The notes under the pieces: generated by a model
What the model saw: only the letters and a program-made list of their open reading frames with translations
The model's database searches: none
Told to the model about the DNA's origin: nothing
Shown here: positions 1 to 13,367 of the stretch, in pieces
Layout: every line of letters starts with the position of its first letter
How positions within the stretch are numbered: the first letter of the stretch is position 1
DNA from: Asterella californica
Taxonomy: Eukaryota > Streptophyta > Marchantiopsida > Marchantiales > Aytoniaceae
Assembly: GCA_036924285.1 (NCBI GenBank)
Contig: JAYKYS010000019.1
Coordinates: forward strand, 6,324,001 to 6,388,000
DNA length: 64,000 nt
Direction: 5' to 3'
Made by a program: the position numbers and the translations under genes

Positions 1-2700
1 GGTGACTATACACCCAATCTCCCTATCGAGAGCGCTTCACATTATCTTGACGTCTTCAAGTAATAACTCTGTCTACGAGACTAAAAGCCCATTGTCGCTT
101 CAGATAATCACATCATTTCTGACTCGCTTTACTTCCCACATGCAAAACACCTTGCTTAAGGCTTTCGAATCAGCTTTACTACACGCTACTCCTTCACAAG
201 TGAAGATCTTTAAAGGTGAAGATCTTTAAAGTACCTGAAGATCAAAGTCGTGCCTATTAGAAGATGGGAACTCCGTAAGCATGCGACGGAGTCAATTCAG
301 AGATCAACTCCCAACCATATCAATCAAGGCAAGAGTGCAAAGCACGATCAGCAGCGGATTTCTAAGCCGAGCATGCTTGGAAACACCCCGACTGGGCAAC
401 GAAACCAAATCACGCGCCGTACTCAACGGAGGGTGGGAACAGAGTCTCAATATTTCAATTTTGTCAGTGAAATCATCCGACGTTATACTTCATACGCTAA
501 GATCACGGCCAAGCGCAGAAAAATTATAACCTCATTGCCCGAATCAAGATTAAGGACCACATACTGATTCCAAATTTCAACCCGAGAGAGAACAGAGATG
601 AAGAGGTAAAGACGGCAAAAGTAAGCATCTCCCCACAACTACCTGTGCAGACGCGGGAAAGAAATCAATACAGCGAACGGTAAAGACGGGTTCCTTTAGC
701 CGTTACGATAATTACTACGTTCAAGAAGGTGAGGAGAAACAATCGCGTGTTCTAAGAGGATGAACACTGAAGTTAGGAAGCCACCATTTAGGGTTGCCGT
801 AGAAAACGGTTCATATTCCATTTTGTCCTCCCTCAAACCTTCAGCGAGCACCCGTCCGTACTCATAGGGACCTCTCATTAAAACTCAAGTTACGCATTAC
901 AGCTCTCCCACAAACAGACCTCCGGACCAGCTGCCATGTTCGGCGCATCGTACCTGAATATCACTGACTCAAACTCGTGTGGACAGGACTAGAAGGATCC
1001 CGCGTGGTATTCTGGAGACAGATGACTTACCACGGCATTCAAGAACAGAAGTTCGCGGCACAAATCTCCCTCCCAGAAGTTAGCGGCAAACCGAGGTGCT
1101 CTCTCCAAGACCTGCCCAATAAGTTGTATTCAGTACTCTCCGAACAGGATTTCAACTAACGGTATAAAACTTGAACTGATCATAGCAACTCGCCGATAAT
1201 AACAGCATTCCCAGATACACCTCCGACCATAAAGACTGCGGCTTAATCTTCTATTCCACCAGACAAGAGTCCAAAAGGACAATGAATCACCGTCTGAAAT
1301 CTTCGAGGCCCTCAGCTCCCACAATAATCCTGCGCCTTTCTCTCGGGGTAACGGCGAAGTTGTTCTACACTCTATAGATTCTAGCTCAAGCGAATGACTC
1401 TGGGGATTTTGTTCTTTACTCGTATTTTTGTGAAACCCGAGAAGCCTCGCATCCGTCAGACCAAACCTGAGTCTTACTAGCAGACAGAGAAGACTATTCA
1501 AGACCAAAGGCTTGCAAAAGAATTGGATGTGTTCCGGATCTATAAGACACCCTGACCGTAGAGACGCTTGGGCTGCGTGGGATCACACCTAAAACCTGTA
1601 CATTGGGGTGCGAGAGACGGCCATTAGAGTCTTCGAGAGACTTAACTTCTAATGCTACGGATCGAAGAATCCGTGTTAGTTTTGCACTACGGTCCACAGC
1701 AATGAGCTGTTGGCGATGCAATCAGCCGTCAGGATCGGACTATTAACTGACAATGAACCAAGCGCTACAACAACCGGGATGCCAAGAAACAAGAAACCAC
1801 CAACCACCACACAACCGATCGCCGCGGTGCAAAATCGGCTAAATGGAAATCAATGGAGGCTGCGATCCGGTTCTTTGCGGTCTTAAGGAGGAAACAAGAC
1901 AGTATGACAAGACCTGGAACACAGAACGATCAGGCCGCAGACGCCGACTGCAGGTGTAGATAAACAATGAGAACAACAAACAATCGTAAAAAGAAAAAGT
2001 AAGGAGGAAGTAAATTCGTACCACCTAAAACTCGGTACAATATGGTAGAAGATGGAGGAGGAAGGAAGATACAGATGATATGAAGGTTGATCACTCCCGG
2101 CTGCGATCGCGACCTAAATTACGGATCCTTGCAATAACTCACTCCCTGACTTGCTAAGGCCGCGAGAAGGATTAGGATGCAGAAATCGGAAGACTGGATT
2201 TCGCCAACAGAAATAGAATACAGTAGGTCTGTCACTTTCTCCGCTCTCTCCCCCCCTCTCTCTCTCTCTCTGACCAGTTTGTTGTCCTTTTGTTCTTAGG
2301 AATATTGAATGATCAAATGACTCCGACCAGAAGAGTGATGTAGGCCCAACAACCCAAAACACATCTCTTCCTCTATCTGTCCGTGTCGTTGATATGATCT
2401 CCCACTGGAAGAACAAAAGAACACGTCCCCTTAGGAGCAAGAGCACAGAAGCATAGGAAAGCACCAGCAGCAGCACAGAGGAGCAGATGGGGGAGCAGGA
2501 CCACCAGAACAGCGTCAAGGCGCCAAGACAGGACGCGCAGGCCAGAACTGCTCCGCTCGCCCCCGCGCCTCCCCGTACCTGCCAGCTGCTGGTTCGTCCC
2601 AATCCGAGCCTCCCTTCCGACTCTCCTTTCCCACCGCCGGGTTCGGGTCTTTGTAAACCGGAGTGGCGGGAATGTGGCTACACATCTCTCACGAAGTCAG
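1..2700. other. Low-coding flank, no recognised gene
   Basis: Mixed-composition DNA with short open frames on both strands (longest 125 codons at 1130-1507 on the minus strand and 162 codons at 2114-2602 on the minus strand). None has a recognisable domain, and their compositions look like chance frames: the 2114-2602 frame is Leu/Ser/Cys rich and runs through a CT repeat. I see no LTR, polymerase motif or tRNA here. It could be the upstream region of the exon-like open frame at 2736-2924. Confidence 0.4.
2244..2271. repeat. C/CT microsatellite
   Basis: A pyrimidine tract: CTCTCTC, then a run of seven C, then about nine CT units. It is a simple-sequence repeat on the plus strand (GA on the minus strand). 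No function can be inferred from the sequence alone. Confidence 0.85.
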
Positions 2701-2735
2701 CCCATCATAATTAGCAACAAAACATATACACTACA

Positions 2736-2924
2736 GAACTTTACGAATGGTGGATGACGCTTAGGGCAAACCACCTTCCTAAGTTCCTGATATTTTCTCC
2801 ATCCCCTGGTCAGATCGGCCGCCGTCCTTGATTTGTAGTCTTCCCAGGTTTCTTTCTTCCAGTCGAACTGGTTGATCCCACTTCCGTCAACTGTGTGGGC
2901 ATTTGCACTTGCTCCGTTAGCCAT
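2736..2924 (-). CDS. Possible first exon of an unrecognised gene
   Basis: The minus strand reads from an ATG at 2924 through about 63 codons with normal, polar, charged composition (motifs DWKKETWEDYKSR and TRGWRKYQELRK). A GTAAAG that could serve as a splice donor follows near 2735. The amino-acid make-up looks more like protein than the surrounding frames do. I do not recognise the family, and I could not find a continuing exon further left on this strand. It may be a real first exon, an exon remnant or a chance open frame. Aligned transcripts would decide. Confidence 0.25.
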
Positions 2925-3099
2925 CCGTTCTAAGCAGGGAATTCCCTAGCACGGAGAGTCCGAACATACGTTCCCTCAAGACTTCTGTCCCCAGAACACG
3001 CGTCAAAGTCTGAACAGCGGACAACCAGCCTCGTTCCTTCAGGGGCAAGGAACAAGAATGCTCGCGACATCAGTCTCTTCCTACTTCCAGTAATACCGT

Positions 3100-6000
3100 A
3101 CATGTATACTGTGCTTTAGCAAACCCCATTTGGCCCAAAATGAAAGAAATTTGCTTCATCGCACCACTAGTAGGTTCGTTGAACTTGATCGCACCATTCT
3201 TAAATAGTTTTGCACACTTTTGATTTGCTACAGACTACTGTGAATTCAGTAAGTTTGTTATGTTAGTGATATTTCAGATTATATTTATCAATTCTCTTTG
3301 CATGTATCGTCTGATATGTATTTAATTATCATATAATTTAGATGATAAAGATATTTAATCATAGTCAAAAATAGTGTAATCAAAAAAGATAAATAAAATG
3401 ATTGATTTTATTGTCGATAATCTATCAGAGATAGAATCAAATAATACATCTTCAAGAGGGGTGAGATCAAAATATTTTCTACCCAAAATGACTACTGCGT
3501 CTAAAGGAGAAAAAGTGAGACTTCCCAGTTTTTAAACATTTAGGCTAAGAGAAGGGAGCATATATCTCGCAGGCTTTGGAATCATCTGAGAGTTGATCGA
3601 CTGCCAAAACTGGAGAGTTGGTCGACTGCCAAAACTGGTAAAGAACAACAGTGACGGGATCGCCCGACGATCCGGCCGCTAGTCTACGTCAGTCCCAAAT
3701 CCGGTAGGTTCCTTCGAATGTCGTCCCGACGACTCGTTGTTGACGTGGTCGCGAATTAGAATGCAGCTTGTTCTTACTTTCAGCGCTAGGCTCACCTGAG
3801 TTATTACTGTATGGCGAACTGGGAAGGTATGGAAAAGTACAGATGTACATTCTTGGCTTCTTCCGCCAGCCCATTTATTGCAGCCGTAATGGGTTTAAAC
3901 GTAAAATCCTTTGCGTTTGAATTTCTATCTCTCCGGACACTAACGATTGGATTTTCATATGTTGGACGAGATACGATATGGGAACATTCTACCTCTTCCC
4001 TGATAAACATTTAAGTGTCGTTCTTTGGAGAAAACATGAGACCCCAACGAAATTAAATAAATAATCTGAAGAGTAAGTTTAATATCTTTTAACTACGTCT
4101 TCTTTATGAACACACGAATTTAGTTTCTGAAAATAAACAAACCTTTTATAATATATGAAATTTATGTAATTCCTTCTAAAAGCTAAAATTAAATGTCAAA
4201 TTTATAAATAATTTCATATTTTAACTTTTCATTCATTATGATTTTATATTATCTTGCACTAAATAAAAATCTATAATTTTAATTAAAATATATATTGCCC
4301 TTTTATGTAAAATATCCCCTCTTTGTTATTTATAACAGAACTAGTAACTAAAACAGTAAATCTCAAAATATTAGACTAATTTACAATATGTATATTTAAC
4401 TCAAAACCTAAAACAATACATATTTAAAGCCCCATTACAAGTGCTCCGGTGACCCACAAGACTTTACTTTGCGGGTTTGCTTCAGAGAACTCGGAAATTT
4501 AACCAATATTTTAAAGACTAATTTTGGTCTAAGTGTTCATCCCCATTTCAAATATGTGAAATAAAGAATCAACTTAAAACTATTCACCAACTTTTACATG
4601 ATTCATCTTGAAAAAAAATATTAAATATTTATAGAGAAACATGAAAATAAGAACTTTGAGGTTTATCGGAGCAAAGAGAATCCTTTTCCAGACTCAAAAT
4701 ACATTGAGAATAAAAAGAGAATGTTGCATTTTATACTCGTACTCACGTTTGTCTCATTCGTCTCTAGATATGAGAATTAATTATTATTATTCTCAATAAG
4801 TTATAATCATGTATAAGAGTAGTATTTATAAGACATTGTATTTCATAAATAACACATTTTATCTTGAACTTACATTATTTGCATTCGCAAGTCAACAATA
4901 TAATACATTTTTTATATAAAAAGGAAAGTAAAATCTGTTCATTTTTCGCAAATCGAATTAACTATTAATTATTATCATAAAAGCATAACTAATTCTTTAT
5001 TAAATCTTTATATCATTCTTTTGTCTTGACAATTTGGATGAATTTTAACTTAGTTATATAATGGGACATAATAAAATTTCTAGAATGCAAATTTAAATGA
5101 TAAGTTATAAAAATACAACAAAAATATCTTTAGTTATAATACTTCTATCAGTAAAATTATATACATAATAGAACTTTGTTTTGCATTATATATATATACT
5201 TAAAATAAAAATTTCAAATATAATTATCATAAAAATCATCAATATTCTGTTACATATGCTATATATGTATATATATTTATAGTGTATGATCATTACAAAA
5301 TATAATATATTTCTATCTGAAATATTTGCTATAATTATAATGTAGCAGTGTAAATTAATTATAGATAGAAATTTACATGCAACGGATGAAAGTGATTAGT
5401 TGGTTGATTATGATAACTGGTAATATAAATGTATTTAAGGGGAGAAATACATACAGTAACCTCTATGGAAGAAGGAACAATATCAACCGATATATTATAA
5501 ATTTGTTGGGGAAATAGTGATATTGTAATACCCCTTAACTCCCAGTCAACAAAATACAAATTGTTTTTTCTCAATATGAGGTGTTGCTTTGTTGAACCAT
5601 TCGTGAAGCTCTCCACAGCTAGCATTCAAGTTGGAACCACCCGATTGTATTTTGTCCTTTTTCTTGAGTTTTTCGTAAATTCTTTTGGTTGTAATGTGGT
5701 TCCGCGTCATGGATTAACTTGAACTTGTATTAAGCATGTTCTGTCACACATAAAACTACTATCACTATTACATAAGATCTCATGCTTTAACAATATGTGT
5801 TATAACGTATTCAATTCGATGAGAACAACATCAATGATCAACATTGTGTTTATATCAAATACATTTTTGTCTAATATAAGTTGAATTCTTTTCTTGATAT
5901 CAATAATTGTATATTTTGAGTGAAAAATAAATAAATTTAGTGAATATTGCATTGTTATACCTTAACCAAGTTAATCAGTAACCTGGTTGTGAGGTAGAAG

Positions 6001-8236
6001 AGGTTCACATCAACCATAATAAGTAAAAATGGTTATTGATGGTTGGTGATGATTATTGATGGTTGGTTTAATCCATCATCAAGTAGATGGTTGGTGGTTA
6101 CCTTAAGGGGCAGTTGCCTACAAATGAAGGAGGATTCACTAACCGCAACAGCAGGTAGTGAGATGAGCAGCATGGTAGGTATCTACCTAGTTGGTACTAC
6201 TTATTGAGGTTGAAGTACCTAAACAGGAGGTCAGATCTACAGTGGTTGTGGTAAACTACTAGACTGGGTCTACCAACTATGCTGGACTGATTCATTGTTA
6301 TGGTCGAGAGGTGGTTACCTCTACCAGCAACCATTGTCGATGTCGAATTATAATGCTTAATTACCAGTATGCATGGAGAGTGATGAATTTAACTCCTTAG
6401 GTGGTAAATATACACCACCTAATAAGTATAGGTTAACATTTCTGAAGGAACATGCAACACAATTTGTGAGCTAAAGGAAGGTGTATTTAACCATTCCTTA
6501 TGCGAGAATAAGTCAATACTCATAATTTGTTAATTTTCTTAGTTGCTATAATTTTGAGAAGAGGAGAAGGAGAGACCTATAGATCCGTTTGGTTAGAGGA
6601 GGTGCATGGATTTTGAAGCAGATATTGAGATCATATTTCCACCACGAGAAATATCTTGGAGATGATAATAACTGAGAAGGAGATTAAAAGTTCTTCTTGA
6701 TATTGAGACGGAGTTTAAAAGTTCTTTAAAAATACTTGTGGAGAGTGCATTCTTTGTGAGATGGAAACTCAAATAGATTGAGGTGTTGTGTGCAGGGTAT
6801 GGATGTTTTCTTATGGCAACCAAATTACGAAAGAGCGTTTTACGAGAGAGAAAACTTAGATGGATGAGAAAAGAATATGATGTAAAGTTTGGAGGAAGCT
6901 GGAGGATAGATGAGAGTTCAAATTTTCTTGTATAATTTCTCTGGAAATTGATGTTACTTCAGAATTTCTCGCGAAATGATACTTCTTTCAAGATTTTGAA
7001 ACTTTCGAGAAGTTGAGAGATGATATTTATAACTCTTGAGAGTTGAGCGCTTATGTTTGAAACTCTTAAGAGGTTTAGTTGGAAGAGTAAAGAGAGTTTT
7101 TTTGTGTGTTACTAACTTGTACTTTTTGAGAGTAGCAATGGAGAATCATTCTAAAGAGTAGCATATTGTTGTCGAAATCAAAGTCTTACACGCCAAAATA
7201 AACAAACTATCGGTCATTTCTTCAGACATGCTTCTGAATTTAGAGAAGTGAGGTCTTCATACACCATTCCACATATTTGAGATATTCAAAATTTACCAAC
7301 TTGCCTTGAACTCATGTATTATCACAACTTTAGGTGTGTCAGTTTTAGACAGTTAGCAAGTTACGGAGATACCGTATACACGAACGAAGGATGTTTGAAC
7401 TGTTACCACTTATACACAAACGACAATTTTGATTGCATCAGAGTTAGTCACGGGGGCTAAAGTTACTTCAGGAAGGTTTCAGTTTTAGAAATTGTGTGGA
7501 CCAGAGTTATGAGTTTACTTCTATAACATTTTCAATAGTTTCATTGCAGCGAGTAAATTGGAGAGCAACATTAACAACAACTATATGACACCATGTAAAT
7601 ATTTTACACATCAACAAAGAGGTTTGTTGCTTAACGTCATTTCTATAAACAACAAGGGATCATGAGAACTAGTACCATCTAGCTTGCAGGTTGACTTCTC
7701 GTCCTTTTGAGAAGTGATGTCAAGAGATGCCTCTTTATTCATTGCTACGCGTGTGAAGATGAAAGACAAGTGTGTAGTAATAGTTGGAGGTTCTAGATCT
7801 CAAGCTACAGCGAAAGTCCTTTCGATTACACATCCATTGATTTCTAAGAATTGAACCATAGACTTCAAAAAGAAACCCACTAGGTTATTCAAGTTTTAAG
7901 CAAGGAAGTGTATTCAATATACTTTCACATCCCAGAAGAGTATTCAAATTCTTCATGATTATGCAAAAGTGCATTAAGGTTTTAGAGAAAGCTGAAGTGC
8001 AAGCCACTCTAACCAACACTGGGCTAAGTTGAGGAAGGAGACTAGGTAGGCAATAAGGGGTATCAAAGTCAATGGTGTTTATTCTATGATCATCGGGTTT
8101 GAGTTCCAGACAACACTCATTTTGGATGCGGGTGGATCTGGAAGTACTCACAGAAGTGGCCCGTAGGTTTCATCTCACTACCGGTGGCAGTTTAGGCCAT
8201 AGATTAATGGTCAGATTCATTTATCATGTACTACAT
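3100..8236. other. AT-rich intergenic DNA
   Basis: No gene recognised. 4010-5350 is extremely AT-rich, with many TATATA and TTTAAA runs. 6030-6110 is a degenerate GATGGTTGGT-type low-complexity stretch. 6550-7100 is GA-rich with repeated GAAACTC and GAGAGTTGAG words. Minus-strand open frames at 5359-5625, 6593-6823 and 7885-8151 show no domain. It may contain decayed transposon sequence, but I see no terminal repeats. Confidence 0.5.
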
Positions 8237-9715
8237 TGTCGTGATGTGAATCATTTGACATAGTAAATGATTCACTTATCATTGCTGTCGCGTTACTTGG
8301 CGCATGTTACTTCTACTCCGACACTTGATGTTTAATAGTCTTAGAAGCTAGCTCTGTGCTGTTTTTAGTCTTTTATGCTTATGTTTGACACCTTTTGCAT
8401 ATGGTGTTAACTTTGTCATATAATTTGGGTCCTAGTAGGTTGGTAGTATGTTATTTATCTTGTTCAAGCATTCGTACGCTTGTGCAAGTGAATTCATACT
8501 TATCTATGATATTCAATGTACATGACTTAGATTTGCCATGTAGATAGGGTTTTAGTTCATGGGTTGTACCTACGTGTTGCCCATGCACACTTTTAGCTAG
8601 TTTTAGTTTACTTTCAGGGCTATGTGTCGTTTTTGGTAATTTAGGTTATACGCTGGCGCTTTAGGGGACTTGACTTTGTAGCCTATGAGTGGAATAATTT
8701 ACCACATGGTTTAAGACACAAAAGGACAACCAAATGGAGCTATGAACTCTCATTGGTTCATTTTTTTCTTTTGTGTAACTCTAAACTTAGAAACAAAGCT
8801 CTAAAGAGAATTTCGAGCAATTGGTGAGGGCACTTCGAAATCTGAGAGCACAGAGAGATAGAGCTCGTCGAGCCAAGCATTGTCAGTGAAATTCTTGATC
8901 GATTTGGATCAATAAACAAGGAGTTATGCCCAATTGGAGTTCGGATTGTGCCAAAACTGCATCACTTTTGTTGATTTTGGGTTTTGAGTGTCAATTGCAG
9001 CAGAATTGAGGAAATCGCTTCAAACCTTCGTGGTTGTGTTCACTGTCAGATGGGCTACGATTGTCAAAAAAAGTTTCAAGTGATTTGAGTTACTGAGTAA
9101 TTCGAGGCGACCGCTGAATTAGAGGGGGTCCGAAAAGCTCTCAATCTAGAACAGCAACTTCAGAGAGCAAGATCTGGAGTTCTGTGTACAATCAGGAGAC
9201 CCAACTTCACATGAGCGTTCAGCAAACTGTTTACTGCAAATCCTGTAAGAATATTTGAAAGTGATCGAGCCAATTCCCTGTTCTAGGTCGAAATAGCTGT
9301 TTGGGTACTAGAAATTGCCATAATTTCTCTGCTCTGAACATTTCTGCCCATATCTCAACACTCTTAATTGATCTCAAGTTGAAACTTCGTGTGTATGGTC
9401 AGTAGGGCCTCATTGACATGTAGGAGAAGTTCTGAAGCCTAAGCCATCTTATGTTTCTGATTCTTGACTGTTAAAGTTCACTGTCTGACCTTGCTACTGC
9501 TAGTCTGGTCTGATTTTCACTTCCTGAACATACTGGAGGATCCATTCGACATGTGTGAAGGTTTATAGTGCCCCTTATGAAATGAAGTCTACCTCTGTAT
9601 AATAAACAACCAGAGCCTGAAGCCCAGCACTTCCCCAAGTAGACTGAACACAGCCTTCAAGATCATATCACAGCCAGAAGGTTCCGCCCTTCCCAGGAAA
9701 ACTCTCAACCCGACA
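8237..9715 (+). repeat. 5' LTR of E1
   Basis: 1479 bp, starting TGTCGTGATG and ending CCCGACA, so the ends form a TGTCG/CGACA inverted pair. It is closely similar along its full length to the solo LTR at 24757-26236 (1480 bp). It is more distantly similar to the E2 LTRs and to the LTRs at 40051 and 62615. The match between the 8.2-kb and 24.7-kb copies begins at this TGTC, which fixes the left boundary. The primer-binding site follows the right end. Confidence 0.9.
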
Positions 9716-9717
9716 TC

Positions 9718-9735
9718 TGGTGCTTCCACTGAGAG
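9718..9735 (+). promoter_or_regulatory. Candidate primer-binding site of E1
   Basis: TGGTGCTTCCACTGAGAG begins two bases after the LTR end, the usual distance for a tRNA primer site, and it starts with TGG, the complement of the tRNA CCA end. The spacing and TGG start are seen directly. Which tRNA it would match is not determined here. Confidence 0.6.
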
Positions 9736-9783
9736 ATCTTGGGGTGATTGATTGAGAAGGTTGAGTTACTACAAGGAGAAGAG

Positions 9784-12009
9784 ATGGATTGCAAGAGCGG
9801 AGCTGCTGTTGCTGCCTCTTGGGCTGGAGCATCAACGTCTACTGCTGCACCGTCAACTGCACATGCGTCTTCTACAACGACATCTGCATTTGGTCTGGAC
9901 ACGGCTGAGATCTTGAAGACGCTTGCGGCCTTGGTCCAACAACATCCGATTGTTGGAGGGGGTGAGTTAAAATCCACCAAGGCTTTGCAAGCTATTGTGA
10001 ACAGATGTGGAAGGTTTGAAGGTAGAGATATTTCTAGATATCTGCGTGAGTATAAAGGAGAGATGGAGCTAGTTAGAGTCACTGATGCTGAAATGATAGC
10101 AAGTTTTGAGTTAGCTGTCATTCCTGAGTTGCGGGACCAAGTTAGAGATGTAAAGAGAAGAAATCTTGAAATCCGGATGAGTTTTGAGCGATCTCTTCGA
10201 GAGGAGTTTCTTGAGGAGGATTCAGAGAGAGTTACTAGAAGGACATTTCTAGACTGGGTTGAGCAGCAACCTGGTCGTATGATGAGCCTGAGTGAGTTGC
10301 TGAGAGAGTTTGATCGGAGATACCGACAACTTTCAACTCTAGAGCGGATAACCCTAGATGCTAGGAGAACAGAGCTTTTCCTGCAAGCTACCGATGATAC
10401 TACGGCAGATCGGTTATGTTTTATGTTGACCGATCGGTGTTACTATGGATTGGGGAAGAGTTGAGGATGCTGTGGCTGTACTGACAAGGCAGAGGAGGAG
10501 AAGAGTGGCTGTGGGAGGACGTCCGCTTGCAAAAGTGGTCACTCCATCTTATGCTGCTCCTCAAGTACAGCAGCCTCTGGCCCCTGCTCCCAGACCTGTT
10601 GTCCCAGCTGCAGTTCCTTTGATGCTAGTTGTGTCAGCTCCGGCACAAAGGGCACTTGTTCAGAGACCTACGGAGAACCATGGACAACAGAACCAGATCG
10701 AAGACCTGATTCGGCAGATGCGAGAGCTGAAGGTAGAGCTAGCTGGATTGCAGAGACAGCAGCCACCGGCGCTTGCTGCTGCACGTCCAGGAGGTGCTCC
10801 TGTTCGTAGATGTATATGGTGTGACAATCCTGATCACTTCCGAGGAGACTGTCAAAAGCTCACAGTTGCTTTGCGAGATGGTGTGGTTCGCTATCGAAAC
10901 GGTAGGCTGCACCTTTCTTCTACTGGAGAGCCGTTGAGCACGCAGTTTGGGCGAGGAGGCATGAAAAGTCTACCTCAGATTGCTGCAGCTGCAACGGCAA
11001 TTGCGTTGATGGCACCGCTGGTAAATTTTGACGTGTATGCTGGGCATATTGAAGTCTCTTCTAGTCCTACATTGCTAGATAGGACTGTTGAGAAGAGTAT
11101 GGCTCCAGTTGCTTCTGAAATACTGAAGAGAGGAACCGAGTCTATTCGTAAGGTCACAGGGTGGAGAGATCCTGTAGACGCGCTTCTATCAGAGCATTCT
11201 TAGATGTGGATAGACACGTTCACTAGCAAGATGCTTCTGTAGAGGAAAAGAGGTGACGAGAAGCCTCTGACCTTGATACTGGAGTTCATGAGGAGACTGA
11301 GGATAGACGGAGAGTCACAAGGAGACGAGCGGCTCTTCCTGAGGACATCCCGTCTACTTCTGCAGCTCCTCCACCTGCACCAGGTCCTATGGAGGACGTG
11401 CTGAGATCCCAGCAGGAGCCAATGACTACTGGTAGGCGGCTTACTGCCCAAGAGAAAGAGAAGGGACCGGCACAATTCCGGGTGTTGGCAGCTGATATTG
11501 AAACTTCTACTGATCTGAAGAGCATCTTGGAGCAAAGGATACTGGATGCGGAAATCGAGTTTTCTCTTCGAGAAGTTCTTTGTATTGCAAAGAGGGAGTT
11601 TCACGAACTGATCATCGACATCATCAAGCACAAGAGACAGGTGATGTCCGAGTAGGTAGAGAATCAGATGATAGATGCAGTAGGAGCTTCTCTGAATGAT
11701 GTAGAGTTTGGAAAGGTGCATTTTCAGGAAGCTGATGACAAGGGATACCAGCAAGAAGCGTTGGTTGCTGGTAACAACACTATTGAGTTCGATGATGAGG
11801 AAGTTGGCGAGGAGAGTCCAGCTACTGATAGTGATTTCAGAAGGAGACATTGGGCTCGTGCTACAACTGCTACACGAGTTTGTCTTGGAAGGTTGGTTGA
11901 ACTTGTTGCTGCTTTAGTTGATCACGGATCTGAGATTAACATCATGTCACGGGAGGTGTACGAGATAGGTCAGTGGCCTATCGAGCTGAACCATGGTTGG
12001 GTGTTACTT
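9784..12009 (+). pseudogene. E1 gag plus N-terminal half of protease (broken)
   Basis: Gag packages the element RNA and the protease cuts the polyprotein. The first ATG is at 9784. A retrotransposon gag region is followed by a zinc knuckle CX2CX4HX4C (C-IW-C-DNPD-H-FRGD-C, near 10810) and the protease active-site motif DHGSEIN at about 11920. Breaks: a roughly 10-bp deletion relative to E4 near 10438 shifts the frame, a 1-base loss near 11185 shifts it again, and a CAG-to-TAG change stops it at 11653. The reading then runs straight into the E2 LTR at 12010, in the middle of the protease. The other half of the protease is at 20532-20856. Confidence 0.85.
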
Positions 12010-13291
12010 TGTCGCGCTACTTGGCGGCTACATGTTATATTTCTACTCCGACGCTTGAGTTTAGTAGTTCTAGAAGTTAGCTTATATTACTTCTAGTCGT
12101 TTATGTATATGTTTGACACCTTTGCATACGGTGTTAACACTATTTTGAATTTTAGTAGGTTGATTACCATGTTGATAGGGCTTAAGCTCATGGGTTGTAT
12201 TTGCGTGTCGCCCATGCACGCTTTCTAGCTGATTTAAGTTATTTTTCGGGGCTGCGTGTCGTTTTAAGTAATTTAAGTTTTACGCTGGCACTCTAGGGGG
12301 CTTGACGTGGTAGCCTATGAGTAAAACTAAGTTGCCACGTGGTTTAGGGTACTAAAGGACAACCAAGTGGAGCTATGAACTCCCATTGGTCCATTTTTGT
12401 CTTTTGTTAAACTCTAAATTTAGAAACAGAGCTCTAGAGTGGAGTTCGAGCATTTGGTGAGGGATCTTCGAAATCTGAGAGCACAGGGAGAGAGGTCTCG
12501 TCATGCCAAGCACTTCTAGTGAAAATTTTGATCGATTTGAGTCAATAAAGACGGAGTTATGAGCAATTGAAGTTCGGATTGTGCTAGAATTGAATCATTT
12601 TGGTTGGATTTAGGGTTTTCAGTGTCACTCGCAGCAGATTTGAGGAAATTGCTTCAAAACTTCGAGGTTGTGTTCTCCGCCAGCAGGGCTACGATTTCAC
12701 AAAAAGTTTCATATCGATTGAGCAACTGAGTAATTCAGGGCGGCCGCTGAAGCTGAGGGGGTCTGAAACGCTCTTAATCTAGAGCAGCGACTTCAGAGGA
12801 GGAGATCTGCAGTTCTGTGTACATTCAGGAGTCCCAACTTCACAGGGATGTTCAGCACCCTGTAGACTGCAAATCCTGTAAGAAACTTCGAAATTGATCG
12901 AGCCAAACTCCTGTTATAGGTTGAAATAGCCAGCTAGGTACTAGAAATTGCCGTAGTTTTCTTGCTCAAAACTTTTCTGTTCATATCTCCGTGTCAGAAT
13001 TTGATCTCAGGCTGAAATTTCGTCTGTGAGTTCAGTAGTACCTCATTTGCATGTAGGGGAAGTTTAGAGGTCTAAACCTTCATAGTTTTCCTCTCCGTGA
13101 GTGTCAAAGTTCACCGCCGAATCCTATTACTGCCAGCTAGACCTGAATTTCGCCTTCTGGGTATATTACTAGATCTTACACATCTGTGTGAGTGTTTATA
13201 GCCCTATTGTGACCTGAAAGCCAACCTCTTGAGTGAACAACCACAGCCAGAAACCCGACGCTTTCCTAGGTAGACGGATTACACTCCGACA
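12010..13291 (+). repeat. 5' LTR of E2
   Basis: Starts TGTCGCGCTAC and ends CACTCCGACA. It pairs with the copy at 19250-20531. Compared with the longer LTRs at 8237 and 40051 it lacks about 90 bp of the segment that includes the TTGTTCAAGCATT words. A TGGTGAACTCGACGTG stretch at about 13303 is a possible primer-binding site, but it lies about 11 bases from the LTR end, further than usual. Confidence 0.93.
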
Positions 13292-13367
13292 TACTCTCTT
13301 TTTGGTGAACTCGACGTGAAACACCTAGGGTGGGAGTTTTCTTAAGAGTGTTACAAGATCAGATATC

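Noticed and set aside
3804..4014. Overlapping 67-68-codon frames on both strands
   Set aside because: Both strands are open over the same bases, with no domain, no start context and no neighbours; typical of chance.
9705..10121. 138-codon minus-strand frame
   Set aside because: It is the antisense shadow of the E1 gag, whose sense reading has clear homologues in E2-E4.
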